Both the position numbers and the translations under genes were made by a program. This document shows positions 12,057 through 23,150 of a stretch of DNA of 64,000 nt, in pieces. The stretch spans positions 23,435,508 to 23,499,507 of the forward strand of contig NC_051440.1 in NCBI RefSeq assembly GCF_001649575.2, written 5' to 3'. The DNA comes from Kryptolebias marmoratus. Lineage: Eukaryota; Chordata; Actinopteri; Cyprinodontiformes; Rivulidae. Each line of letters begins with the position of its first letter. The first letter of the stretch is position 1. The notes under the pieces were generated by a model that worked only from the letters and a program-made list of their open reading frames with translations, was not told where the DNA came from and ran no database searches.

Positions 12057-14710
12057 GTTGGTTGGGAATGCAGCTGCAGAGGGAGTAATTCAAGGATGAG
12101 TGTGGGCGGAAGCTTTGGCACATGCAGGTGGGGGGAGGAGGAAGTCCTAACGTGGACCTAATTACACTGCAGACATGTTAATTAGTAACCCACATCCCCC
12201 ACTGTGGAGTTAGTCCAAATATTTGCCCACTCTGCACTAAGTGATTTACTGCAAGCCTAATATGTTTAATCACCAGATGTGCACACAGATTAAACTGAGG
12301 GATGTGCAAAAGTCCACTTTTACATCAGTATTGTTCCTGGGACTTTTCAATTCCCTGCAAAAAGTTTGCAAAGATGTCCTTTTGTTCCCCGAAGACAGAC
12401 AAGTTATTCATTCTTTATACTCTTCCACCTCACTCCTGTCATTCTTTAACAGGTCGTCTTTAGACTAAACCTGTTTCAGCTCAGCGAGTTTTGTTTGTCA
12501 AACAGTTTCCATTCAGACAGCGTGGAGCTCATCAGACTGCACAAGAAGATGAGTCTGCAGGTTTAAAGTGGTTTTAAAGAAACCAACCAGAAGGTATGAT
12601 TTCATGCAATCAGGAGGTAGGACAATTATTAAATATGTTGATCTGTTTAATTCTGATTATTCAGTGTAATGGCATGCATTGTAATGGCCACAAAATGTGA
12701 ATGAGGAACTAACCTTGGACTGTCAGAGTCCAAATGTGTAGTTCATGAGTAGAAAACCACAAACTAAGCATTACTAAAGGATGAGGCTCTAAACAGAAGG
12801 TGATTACTCTTAGATTACTTACCCATGAGCTAACCATAAAGTAAACATGAGTCTTTGAGGCCAAAAAGTGGAGTTCATGGGTAGGAAACCATTCTCTAAG
12901 CATTTCCAAATAATGAGACTCAGTCTAAAAAGGGCTTGTCTGTTCACCATCAATTAAGGGTGAGTTCATCATTTACAAAGCATGTTTTGGTGGCCCTTAG
13001 TTGGAAGTGTTACCAGTTTGTTCTACTTAAAGTCAAATCATGAATTCTTTGTGAGTCTATAAGATCAGTTTATAATTTAACACAAAAATCTGCAGTACGG
13101 GAGCATGCAGGCTACTGGTTGAAAACATTTGTCACTGTCTTATTTATACTTATTCCTATTCAAATAAGAATTTTCATAATAAATAAAATATGCTTAAAAA
13201 ATCTTATTTTATGTGTATTACAGGTAATTACTGAAATTCAATACAATCCGCATAAATGGTTGTTGATTAAAAGCTTCATTTCCTGGGGTGAGTTTATTTA
13301 AGGTTATACAATTTTCCATTTTGTTTTTTCACGTTTATTTTTTTTGGTTTCAAAAGCTTTGCTTCTGGTCTGCAGGTGAATTTCCCAGAAAAGGTTTGGA
13401 AGTCTTGATGTTACTGGTGTCTTGTGATTTTTATACCCCCCAGCAATGATAGTGAACAAAACTGAAAGCTGCATCAAACAGCTCAGATGTCGTTTGATAT
13501 CTCTGCTGAGGAGTGGCTGGCTGTCTTATCATCCTGACACGAACCACCCCCCAGCAGTGACCACAGCGTCACGCTGCCTGTCGGCTGACTGTCTCAGGCC
13601 CGGCTCCTGGATCATGTCAGGCTGACAGACAGGAACAAACACCAGCTGGGGATCACTGATCATTAATCACCTTGGAGGAGGTGATGAATGTCTCTGCAGA
13701 CTGGAGGTTTGGCCTCAGAAACACAACAGTGACTGTGGTATTTAGATTTACAGATTAAATATTAATATGTCCCTAATTCAGTCAGAATGTTAAAGTCTGT
13801 CTCCGAGGCTCAAGGACGTGTGCAAAATGTGTCTTGATCCTTTAACACGGGTTGCAACACTCTTATTTTTAATCCCAACATATTAGCTTTTTATCTCTTT
13901 AAAAACGGTAATTGCGCAATGTCTCTTATAATGGTGGATTATGTTTTTATATTTCAATAGCTTTATTGGTTTATTTGTGGATTATTTATTTTGAAAGCAG
14001 CTATTGGGACAGCACAGAGTCCGAAGCAAATTTCTCCAAGGAGACAAAGTATTTCCTGTTAAGTTGTATTTTATATCGTAATTCATATTTCAAATAGTCA
14101 TACAATATATTACTGTATATTTGTTTCACTTAAAATACTTTTGAGATATCTCCCTACAGGAAGTAAGACATTATTTTGAATTTGTAAGTGAGACCTGCTC
14201 AAGTCAAAAGATCATTACCTTGATGTTTTCACCTTAGTTTCAATGATTCAAAAAATGTACCTAAGAGTCCTTTAAACAGTCATAAAACCTACTGATCAGG
14301 CGGCACAATGAACAGGCGGAGACAAGGACTTCAGATCTAAAAGTTACAACCATTATTACTTGCATACGATTTAAAATGAAAAGTATGTGGCAATAACTAA
14401 AACAATACCACCTTTAAAAGGTTACAAGTGTTGGTTTAAGGTGGCCCTGGACCAAAGGAGAAAATAGACTTACTGGGGTATGGAAACCACAGCACTGATT
14501 CACCTCCTCACACACACACACACACACTAAAATGTAACCACAGGAACATGCAAAACTGCACCAAAATGTGCAATTATTTAAGACAAGCACTCAACAGAAA
14601 ACTCGAGGGGAAAAGGAGCCACAGTGAGCGACCCGAAACAACTTTCTCCTCGTCCAACCTACCACCTGAACCACTGCTGTGACTCAGTGAAGAGTCAGAA
14701 CTAACACCTG

Positions 14711-15250
14711 CACACTAAAAACTGCTGGGTTACTTTGATAACTCAGTCATCAGGTAAAAGCTGTTGGGTCATAGAATGAGCTGGTTTGAGCAAACATTGG
14801 CTCACATTGTTTGACCCAATAGCAGCAGGGTTGGAGGTGATTTGTGTCATTTATGACAGTCCACCATTATAAGCCCGAAGATAACCAGCCTGATTGAACC
14901 TCTGCTTTAAGATGTAGTAAAAAAAGATAAGATGGTAAGAAGATATTTAACCTGGTTGGCTTTGTTAATTGACAACAAGTTTGGGTTCCTAAAAAAAGAG
15001 TAGTTGTTGCTAATTAGCTCATAGCGTTTAGCACCTGCTAATTAGCCCAAGTTGTTGTTCTAGATGTAATAACCTAGAATTTGGGTTGTTCTGTTTAATT
15101 TAACTTTTTAGCAACTCTGATTCAGCAAATTGGCAATTTTAAACAAACTTTTGGGGTAGAAAATTTAAAATTTAACCCAGTATGTTGAGTCAAACTGATA
15201 ACCAAACCCTGCTGAGTTAAAACTAACCAGGGTTGGCTCAGTCCAAATTT
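14711..15250. mobile_element. Possible non-autonomous DNA element with imperfect inverted ends
   Basis: The left end has CTGCTGGGTTACTTTGATAA and a second TGTTGGGTCAT. The right end carries roughly the complement (TTTAACCCAG, TCAAACTGATAACC, CCCTGCTGAGTTAA). The 'AACCCAGCA' word is typical of a fish non-autonomous element group. The centre has no ORF. Ends and superfamily are uncertain. Confidence 0.4.
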
Positions 15251-17234
15251 GATTCAAATCTGGGATACAAATCGTGCCGTTTTTAGCGCGTACAAATAGA
15301 ACAAAACTAGGTAGAAAGTTCTTGGGGGAAAGTTAGATAAGTTAGTGGCCTGAATATCTCTGGACAAAGCTACGCAGCAGGTACAGGAAACCTGTGGTCA
15401 TACTCAGGATATTAGCTCTTCAGCCGTTGGCTCATTAGATGATAAAAACTGCTTAGAGGTCACTCATACAGCCAACATGCACAAAAGACAAAAGGCTAAA
15501 GGCTAATTAGACAGCCTTATGTATTATGGCAGGAGGCCAGAAGGAAAACTGCACTTCTGGAGGAACCAACCGCTCCGTGCTGCCCTGATTTACAAGCCCA
15601 CCTCTGTAGGAGTTCAAACATTGAAACTTTCTGACAGATTTAATGGAACCAAGGGGAAAAACCTCAGTGAGTCATTTTTAACGCGTGTTGACACAAGAGC
15701 AGGATGTGGTGGTCAGCTCTGACCTCACCGAAGACAAAAGCACACGTGTTTCAGCTTCTGCCGAGTGAAAAGGCACCTCCGCCTGTTTATCTCCTTCCTC
15801 TCCTCCCCCGTTTGTCTCAGGAGCTCCTCTCTTTGTTACCCAGCACTATGAGCCTGAGGTGAACTGTGTGTGTGTGTGTCTGTGTGTGTAAGAGGTTTTG
15901 TTTAAAGGACTATTGTAGTAAAGCTTTCAGACATGCCCAGGCAAGGTTCATGATGTACTGTAGCACCACTTTGGAGGTGTTTGCTTACCAAAGGAGGACA
16001 TGTGGTTTGTGTGATGGTGTGTGTGTGCTGAATGAAAAAAAAAACAACGTGTCAGTCTGAGTGTGTGCTTGTAAAGATTCTTTGTTTTCCTCATTTGGTG
16101 AATTTGTTGTGTATTTTATCAAAAAAGAAGACAAAATGTTGACAAGTTTAAAAAGGTCTTTTGGGAAATTTATGAATAAAATAAAGATTTTTTTCATTTT
16201 TGTCCCATAATAAACAAATGATTGGATGATCTTCCCAGTGAAACCTGATTGTATCACCCTTTTTTCCCTGTTTCAGTCCTGTGGGAAAGTACTAGTGTTC
16301 CTGGAGAGAATTGGCCTGTGTGGCGGATCTCTGGAGGTGTGTTGTGACAACATCGGGCTCAAATCAGCGCTTTTAGGAACTCAGTGTTTCCACAAAGACA
16401 AAACAAATCCCTCTTACAGAGAGGAAGTCAGATAATGCATCACCTGCAAGAACTGAGGAGTTTGATCAGAGAATATAAATAACAGTAAAAATGAAGGTCA
16501 AAGAAGCGTATGTTTATGTTTTTGTAAGTAAATGTGATTTAGCCCTGCAGACATGGTCTCATGGGTGTGCCGAGGTGACAGGTGGAAGGACCGGAAAGTC
16601 ACAGGATTTGGAAATCGTGTCCGGGCATGTAGCTGCTAAATGTTTACTGTGAGCTTCCTAAACAACACCTAGTCAACCCTGACGTTAATAACATTGGGTT
16701 AAAAATAAAATGGTACATATTAGACCTCACATGTCCTCGGGCCAGAAGCGGCTCCTGGATCGTCTCCTACTGGTTGGTCCTCACCATCCTCAAATAAAAA
16801 CAAACTGCTTAAAAAAATAAAAGGGGGTATTTGGTAATGTGGATCAAGGAAAGCAGCTACTAAAACGAGCGAAATGCTGTCATATAACCAAAGCAGATCT
16901 CTGTATGATTTATTATTTAATTAGTTTTGGCTAACTTTTATTATTCTTTTAAAAATGGGTAGATTAAAAATAGAAAATCTCCCTTCACACAGGAAACTGA
17001 CTCAGACAACCGCAATAAAGTGTCAGTAAAGGAGTGTAACCTTTAAACAGTCACACCCAGTTAATCCACCAAGAGCACTAAAATCTGACATTATTATCGG
17101 CTGCAAGCGTTTGACATCATTTTAGTTTTGCAAAATAAAAAATAAAAAAGTCTTCATAAATTAGTGCTCTGACAAAGTTGATGCTGCGCAGATAAAACTT
17201 GTTGCAGCCGAGGAAAAGGACGGAAATCATTCAA

Positions 17235-18060
17235 AGAGCTACATTTAAATCAAATCAAACTATTTTTAAAGCACTTTTTATACACTGGTGTGCTACACAA
17301 AGGACTTTACGGCAAATAAAAACAAAACTAAAAGTGGCAAACTGCATACAAGATAATTTAAAAGAGCAGTAAGTTGTAAAAACATTTAAGTATGACGGCT
17401 GGACCATGAAGAAGCTGAGGAAACATTTGTTTTGGAGGAAAAAGCAGAGGTTGGAATTAAAAAATCTAAAATTTAATGATTAGTAAAACCAAGATGAGAG
17501 AGAGAAGATTAAGTAAAGGTAAAAACAAAACAAAAATGACTCTTTTTCATGACAAATGAATATAAACGTAATCAGGACAGAGTAAAGTAGGTTAAAATAA
17601 ATTACATTTATGTAGAATTTAATTTAGAGTCAAACTAGAAGTATGGTTAAACTACGTAAGGTTTGCTAAAATTAGTGAGTAAATAACTGAACTGAACAGG
17701 TAAGTCTTGAATTTATGTTTAAAACATCAACACCTTCAGCCGTCCACAGGAAAGCTGTTCCACAGACGAGGACCATAATGATAAATTTAAAAACAAGCCT
17801 CACTTTGACTTTTAGTTCTGACTTCAGACAGAACCAGAAGACCTCATCCAGAGGACCTGACGGATCTGGAGGGCTCTTGGGGTAAAAGGAGGACTGATAA
17901 AAAAGTGAGATTAGGACCATAAACAACCTTAAAAACCAATAAAAGGACTTTAAAGTCGATTCGAAAACACACAGCAAGCAGAGACCCTGAAAGAGGTGTG
18001 ATGTCAGCGCTCATCATCAGGACTTTCAGGAGACATGAGAGACTGAACTGAAACAAATGA
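17235..18060. repeat. Degenerate fish interspersed repeat
   Basis: Begins with a segment like 'TTTTTAAAGCACTTTTTATACA' and GACTTTACGGCAAATAAAAAC. It continues with GGAAAGCTGTTCCACAGACG, TCTGGAGGGCTCTTGGGG and AACCTTAAAAACCAATAAAA. These phrases recur together across many fish genomes (recognised from general knowledge). It is AT-decayed with no intact ORF. Confidence 0.5.
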
Positions 18061-18638
18061 AAATTATTGTTAGTAAAATTTCAATTAAGATGCCCACTTA
18101 TCTTAAAACAGCTCCATTTTGAAAGCCTTATAATGTTGATGTAAGATTCAAGAACATTTATTGCCATTCCCCAAAAAATACTAAGAATAAAACAGTATTA
18201 TAGACCTCAGCAAGGGAACGTTAAAGAGTGAAAGTAAATAATAACTAACTTTTCAAAAGCAGGCATAAAAAGATAAAGTAAATAAATACATAGCAGAAGA
18301 AAACAATAAAAATATCAGCAGATGGCTGGTAATTAAAGCGCACAACAAGGCAAAGTGTGCTGATTTTACTGATTAGCATGAAAAATTAAAACCCACACAG
18401 TAAAAAGGCTCAAACTTGCTTTTTACATTCCTGCATCGTTCTGTGTGAGGTGTTGTAATTCTGAGTGCTGTGCACCATCATGTTTTGTGTGTGTTTGTGA
18501 TCGTTGTGACAAGAGGTGGAAACCTCCCTCACACACTAAACTAAACATAGAGGAACAGTATGGATGAGCTGCTTGTGATGGGTCAGTGACAATTTCAGCA
18601 GAAACTGCAGGTAACAGCTGCAAACTGTGACACAGTGA

Positions 18639-18776
18639 CACACACACACACATGCACACACACACACACAACCCCATGCATCCTTTTCTTCTTGCTCTTT
18701 GTTCACATGCCCTTCTGATGAAACGTTCCAGCTATTTGAGGCATTGTTCTGATAAGCCCTGCGTGTTTGTGTGCGT

Positions 18777-18815
<39 letters not shown>
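18639..18815. repeat. Paired (CA)n and (GT)n microsatellites
   Basis: CA-rich run at 18639-18671 and GT-rich run at 18764-18815, about 95 bases apart. Being complementary, they could pair as an imperfect stem. Confidence 0.9.
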
Positions 18816-18816
<1 letters not shown>

Positions 18817-19664
18817 CCATGCTGGCATGTTGCACCGTGGGAAAAAGAACAAATGGCTCATGAGGACTTTGAGCAAAACACAATGGTGCAGGGGAACAAT
18901 GAAATCGCACACGGCTGCTGCCAAGCATATTATTCTGTCTTATGAGGAATCAAACAGCCACATATGATTCCAAAGGGTGCAAAGTGTAAACTATGCATCG
19001 CCTTCTTCGTAATAAAGCAGCTCGTGCTTTTTTTGTGCATGTTACAGCTACAAGCTTCATTTTCTCAACAGTGCTGTCTAAAAACCAAGCGAACATTTAC
19101 ATTTCTGCAACTGTAAACTTGGAACATTTCGTCAGAAAGCTTCAGAGTTGTGAGTCTTCTGTGAACAATCTCAAACCAAGTCGGTTTGGGGCCTAATCCA
19201 AACCAAACAGTGACTGAGGCCAAGGCTAAAACAGGTGCCTCACATAAATCTTACAACCAACTCAACCTGTAGAGTTTGTGTCGACTCTAAAGACAAAGAA
19301 TGATGGTTTAACATTAGAGTCATACTTAGACGCCCAGAGCTGAAGCCCTGCAGTTTGTGATGACACCACCTCTCCAACTTTTTAAAACAAATTCTATGTC
19401 TTATATTTTTCAAATTCATACTAAGGATCATTAGTGTTATAGATGAAAGTTGATGCTTTAGCACTGTATTACTTTTGGTATCATGCTCAGTCTTCCTTGA
19501 TAATGATAAAAATATATCATTTTAAGGGCTTAGCATTTCTTGGAGGCAAACATATTGCCCACTGCCTTCAATGCCAGAGTTTTCAACTAAAATCCTCTCA
19601 TGATGAGAAGGAAAGGAGCTGAAGTTGTTTTGATCAAACACTATAAATGACTTCATGCATATTT

Positions 19665-19925
19665 GTGAGACCTTGCGAGATGTGACAGCACTCAGAGAAT
19701 ATGTTGCACCAAATGTTAGCTTAATACCTGTAAACCTGACCGAGTTAAAGACATTGTTGTGTTGGTTAATGTCAATTTGCTCTGGTTACCATTTTATTTT
19801 TGGGTTGACTCCAAAAGTTAAGTAGTTGTACAGCCAATTAATATTTTTCTTAGAGTTTTATTAAAATCCATCCAGCCGTTTATGAGCTATTTTGCTCACA
19901 GACCGGGGTGAAAAAACTTGTCAGC
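19665..19925 (+). repeat. Dispersed repeat family, copy 5, with right end
   Basis: Contains the family middle (TTGACTCCAAAAGTTAAGTA) and the right part TTAAAATCCATCCAGCCGTT followed by TATGAGCTATTTTGCTCACAGA. The left part is more diverged than in copy 6. Confidence 0.55.
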
Positions 19926-20964
19926 AGCTTGTTTATATAAAAGAAATCTATACAATCGATGAAGGAAGGGTTTCTTGAAAGGGGTGTCTCTTATTTAATA
20001 TGCATAGGGGCACTCAGACCTCGAGGTAAGAGTAAGTCTGGCTCATGTTTGTAAGACAGAACTGTTGGTTGTGTCCACAAATGCATAGTTTCATTTGCAC
20101 ACAGTGGAATCTCATGACAGCAGTCTCGCAAAGAATTCAGCTGCCTTACAAGGTAAAGTCTCCATCGAACGCGTCTGTCGGGCCAAAGTTTTAGAAAAAT
20201 GAAGATCACTCATACATAAGGATTAAAGATATTTAGCTCTGAAAAATGGAGTGCTGTTTTACTGAGATAATTTATTATTTGGCAAAAGATCAGTAAAACT
20301 CAGTTCATGTACACAATGCTGTTAGCCCTGAAGAAAACATTTCACTAATGCCATTGTACAATAAACACTGTAATTGTCATGCCTCACCGAGGTTCCCACA
20401 CATTTTTTAACGCAGAGGTTTGTAAAGCATGCAGCTTATAATAGACACACTTCCTTCCAGAAGTTTAGGAAGGGTAATGAGATGCAATCTAATGCGTTCC
20501 TGGGTAGGTTGAGGACTTCATTCTTTCATTTCAGCTCGACGCTGCTATGAATGTCAGGTATGCATGTCTGGTATTCATCTTACTGCGATGAACGCAGCAT
20601 TCTTTTCTGCATAACTTGTCTTGTACGATAAACCAAGAGCCTTTCCATTGAAGTAATCTAATCAGTGGGTGGAGGAGGCTTAACAGTTGAAGCTTTTTGT
20701 ATGTGTTTTGCCCATTTTGACCTTGTGTTTAACTCTGACTGACAACGCAATTTTTTATTTTATCAATCCAGCAGAAATGAAGGCGGAAATCCTTGAATGA
20801 ATGGATATCATCTGCCAGCTTACACACCAAAGTTTTAAGCAAAGATCTTAAACAGTTTGTGAGCGCTTCTTCTTTTTCTTTCAGCTGTTCCCTCTTCAGG
20901 AGTCGCCACAGCGAGTCATCCTCCTCCATCTAACTCTGTCTTCTGCGTCGTGTTGGCACTCAGA

Positions 20965-21195
20965 GTGTGTGTTGGAAATGATTCTCAGCTACTACCACAC
21001 CAAATATGAACTCAGTATTACTAAAGTTGATTGAGTTGTTGCCATTTTTGTGTTTTGCTAAGGCTGATTAGTTGCGGTGGCCATCTTCAGTCAGATTGAG
21101 TCCAAAAGTTCTTCAGTTCTTCCAATGATTACTCTGAGAATTGCATTAAAGTTTACCCAGTGGGTCATGAGATATTTTTCTAACAGACAAATAAA
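20965..21195 (+). repeat. Dispersed repeat family, copy 6
   Basis: Well-preserved copy: GATTCTCAGCTACTACCACA, TGCCATTTTTGTGTTTTGCT, GGTGGCCATCTTCAGTCAGA, GAGTCCAAAAGTTCTTCAGT, and the end GAGATATTTTTCTAACAGAC. Confidence 0.65.
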
Positions 21196-21544
21196 CACAC
21201 ACTCAAACCAAATTGATGAAAATTAGATGATAGTCCACTTTTCATGAAGATAGGGGATAATAATCTGTTGAAGGTAACCAATAACACAGTGCCTCTTTGT
21301 AAAATAATCTGGATAAAGGTGGTAGGAAGAATGACAAAACATGCAATAAAAAATGAATATATATATTCAAATGCTATTATATGCAAAAAAAAAAAAAAAA
21401 AAAAAAACAAAGTAAAAAACAAAGCAAAACTGAGAGTCGGTTAATTATTTTAAACATTATTTTATTGCCTCTGACGGTAAAAAGGTGATAATGTAATTGT
21501 CCATGTCTGAGGATGTGTGTGTGTGTCCAATATCTCTCTTGAAC

Positions 21545-21880
21545 CACAGCACACATTTTAAAGACTCTTTTAGGAAGTAATCATTATATGTACAACCGAT
21601 TAACTTATTGAGTCAACACCATCTAAAATGGCCACCTCAGCTAAGCAGCCTTATCTAACACAAAAATGGTTGTCAGTTTTACAAATGATGAGCTAAAACT
21701 TGGTTTGATAGTAGCTGAAAGTCATCCTCAACACACACTCCTTGCACTAACAGATCATGTGGGATCACACAAAACATCAAATACTAACAAAGTAACTATA
21801 GTTCCATCATTTCTGAAGATAAAATGGTCTTAGTTTAAAACAGACATGAAAGATGGCGGCGGTGTGAATGCCTTCCAGAA
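21545..21880 (-). repeat. Dispersed repeat family, copy 7, with left extension
   Basis: Inverted copy lying about 350 bases from copy 6 in the opposite orientation. After the core (to about 21755) it continues into a segment with CCATCATTTCTGAAGATAAA and AAAGATGGCGGCGGTG. The same segment type recurs near 1070-1150 and 6425-6500 on the same strand, which suggests the full element is longer than the core. Confidence 0.6.
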
Positions 21881-22907
21881 AGGCTAGGCCTTTAATTCTA
21901 CTCGGACTTACTCTGATTTTAAAAATAAGTGCAAGACTTCACTAGATATGTATGTGAAACCAAAACACACCAGCTGGTTTAACCCTGTCACATGTTACCT
22001 CTAATCAAATCTGAGGACGATACAGATTACAACATATACATATATATTTACATATATTTAAAGCAGGTCTGCCCCATATAGTCCTATTTTAAACTTCCTT
22101 CATGTAACTTGAATCCAGATCAGGTGTTCCAGATCTGACCGACTGCTTTTTCAGGTTGAACGTGCCACACCCAGTTCCCATTCAGTCTCTGATTCATTCA
22201 TAAATCCTGACAGAGGTGTGCTGCAGAGCTGCGACTGGGCGTAAAGCATGCTTCCTCAGACTTCTAAGGCAGAAAGGAAACCAAAGGTAACACTTAAAGC
22301 AACTAAGATTAGCTCGAGTCTTTGTTGGTAATCTGCTTTTAGGCACCCACAGTCAAATAAAAAAAAAACAAAGTTTGTCTTTAATGTGCAATCATATGAA
22401 TATGATTTTAATTTTTTTCCCAAAAAACATTGCCTCATCAAATTGAGTTAAAAACAGCATTTTAAGGATCAAATTGGGTTTGATTCCAGTCCAGCATGAC
22501 AAGGCCAGGACAAGCTGATGCATGCTAGAATTGACACATAATAAAGTTCTTCATTCTTAAAAAAAAGCAGAAAGTATTTTGGCCAAGAACAGTCAGAATT
22601 CAGTCATAAATCCATGACCTGACGCACACACACAACATTCGAGCCAAAGGTTTGATGTAAACCAAGCTTGACTTGTTAGTTCATGAACATATATGGTCAT
22701 ATTTAAGGAAGTTGGGCTCCTTTAGTCATCTTAAAAATGGAGGCTTGTCTGAACAGAGTGTTGTAAGCTGGAGCGTGCCTTGGCAGAGGATGTAACAGAA
22801 GTACTGACTCTTTGCACACAAAAAGGTTTCCTCTACTGCAAACCTCACTCAGGCTTGAATAAAGCTGAGACGGGTCATGTTCCATACTCCATACAGAAAT
22901 TTACTCT

Positions 22908-23150
22908 CGCCATCCGCTTTATTAGGCCAACCTGTCCTGTTGTTTGTTAACACAAATAGCTAATCAGCCAATCACATGGCAGCAGCTCAGTACATCTAGA
23001 TGTGGTGAAGAAGACTTGCTAAAGTTAAAACCGAGCATCTGAGAACTGAGAGAACTGTGAAGCAGCAGAAGACCACACCAGGTGACACTCCTGTCAGCTA
23101 AAAACAGGAAACTGACGCTACAATTTACACAGGCTGACCAGCACGAAGAA
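22908..23150 (+). mobile_element. Internally deleted Tc1-like DNA transposon relic
   Basis: The left part (GTTAACACAAATAGCTAATC ... CACATGGCAGCAGCTCAGTAC) matches the 5' untranslated region of a common fish Tc1-like element. After an abrupt join near 23040 the sequence encodes a transposase fragment: RRPHQVTLLSAKNRKLTLQF followed by TQADQHE, an open frame of nearly 30 codons. Most of the transposase, including the DDE catalytic domain, is missing, so the copy is dead. Recognition is from family knowledge; the ends are approximate. Confidence 0.75.

Noticed and set aside
11422..12121. Long ORFs overlapping phlda2 in other frames (plus strand 11422-11904 and minus strand 11786-12121).
   Set aside because: They are shadows of the GC-rich phlda2 coding exon; only the PH-domain frame has family similarity.
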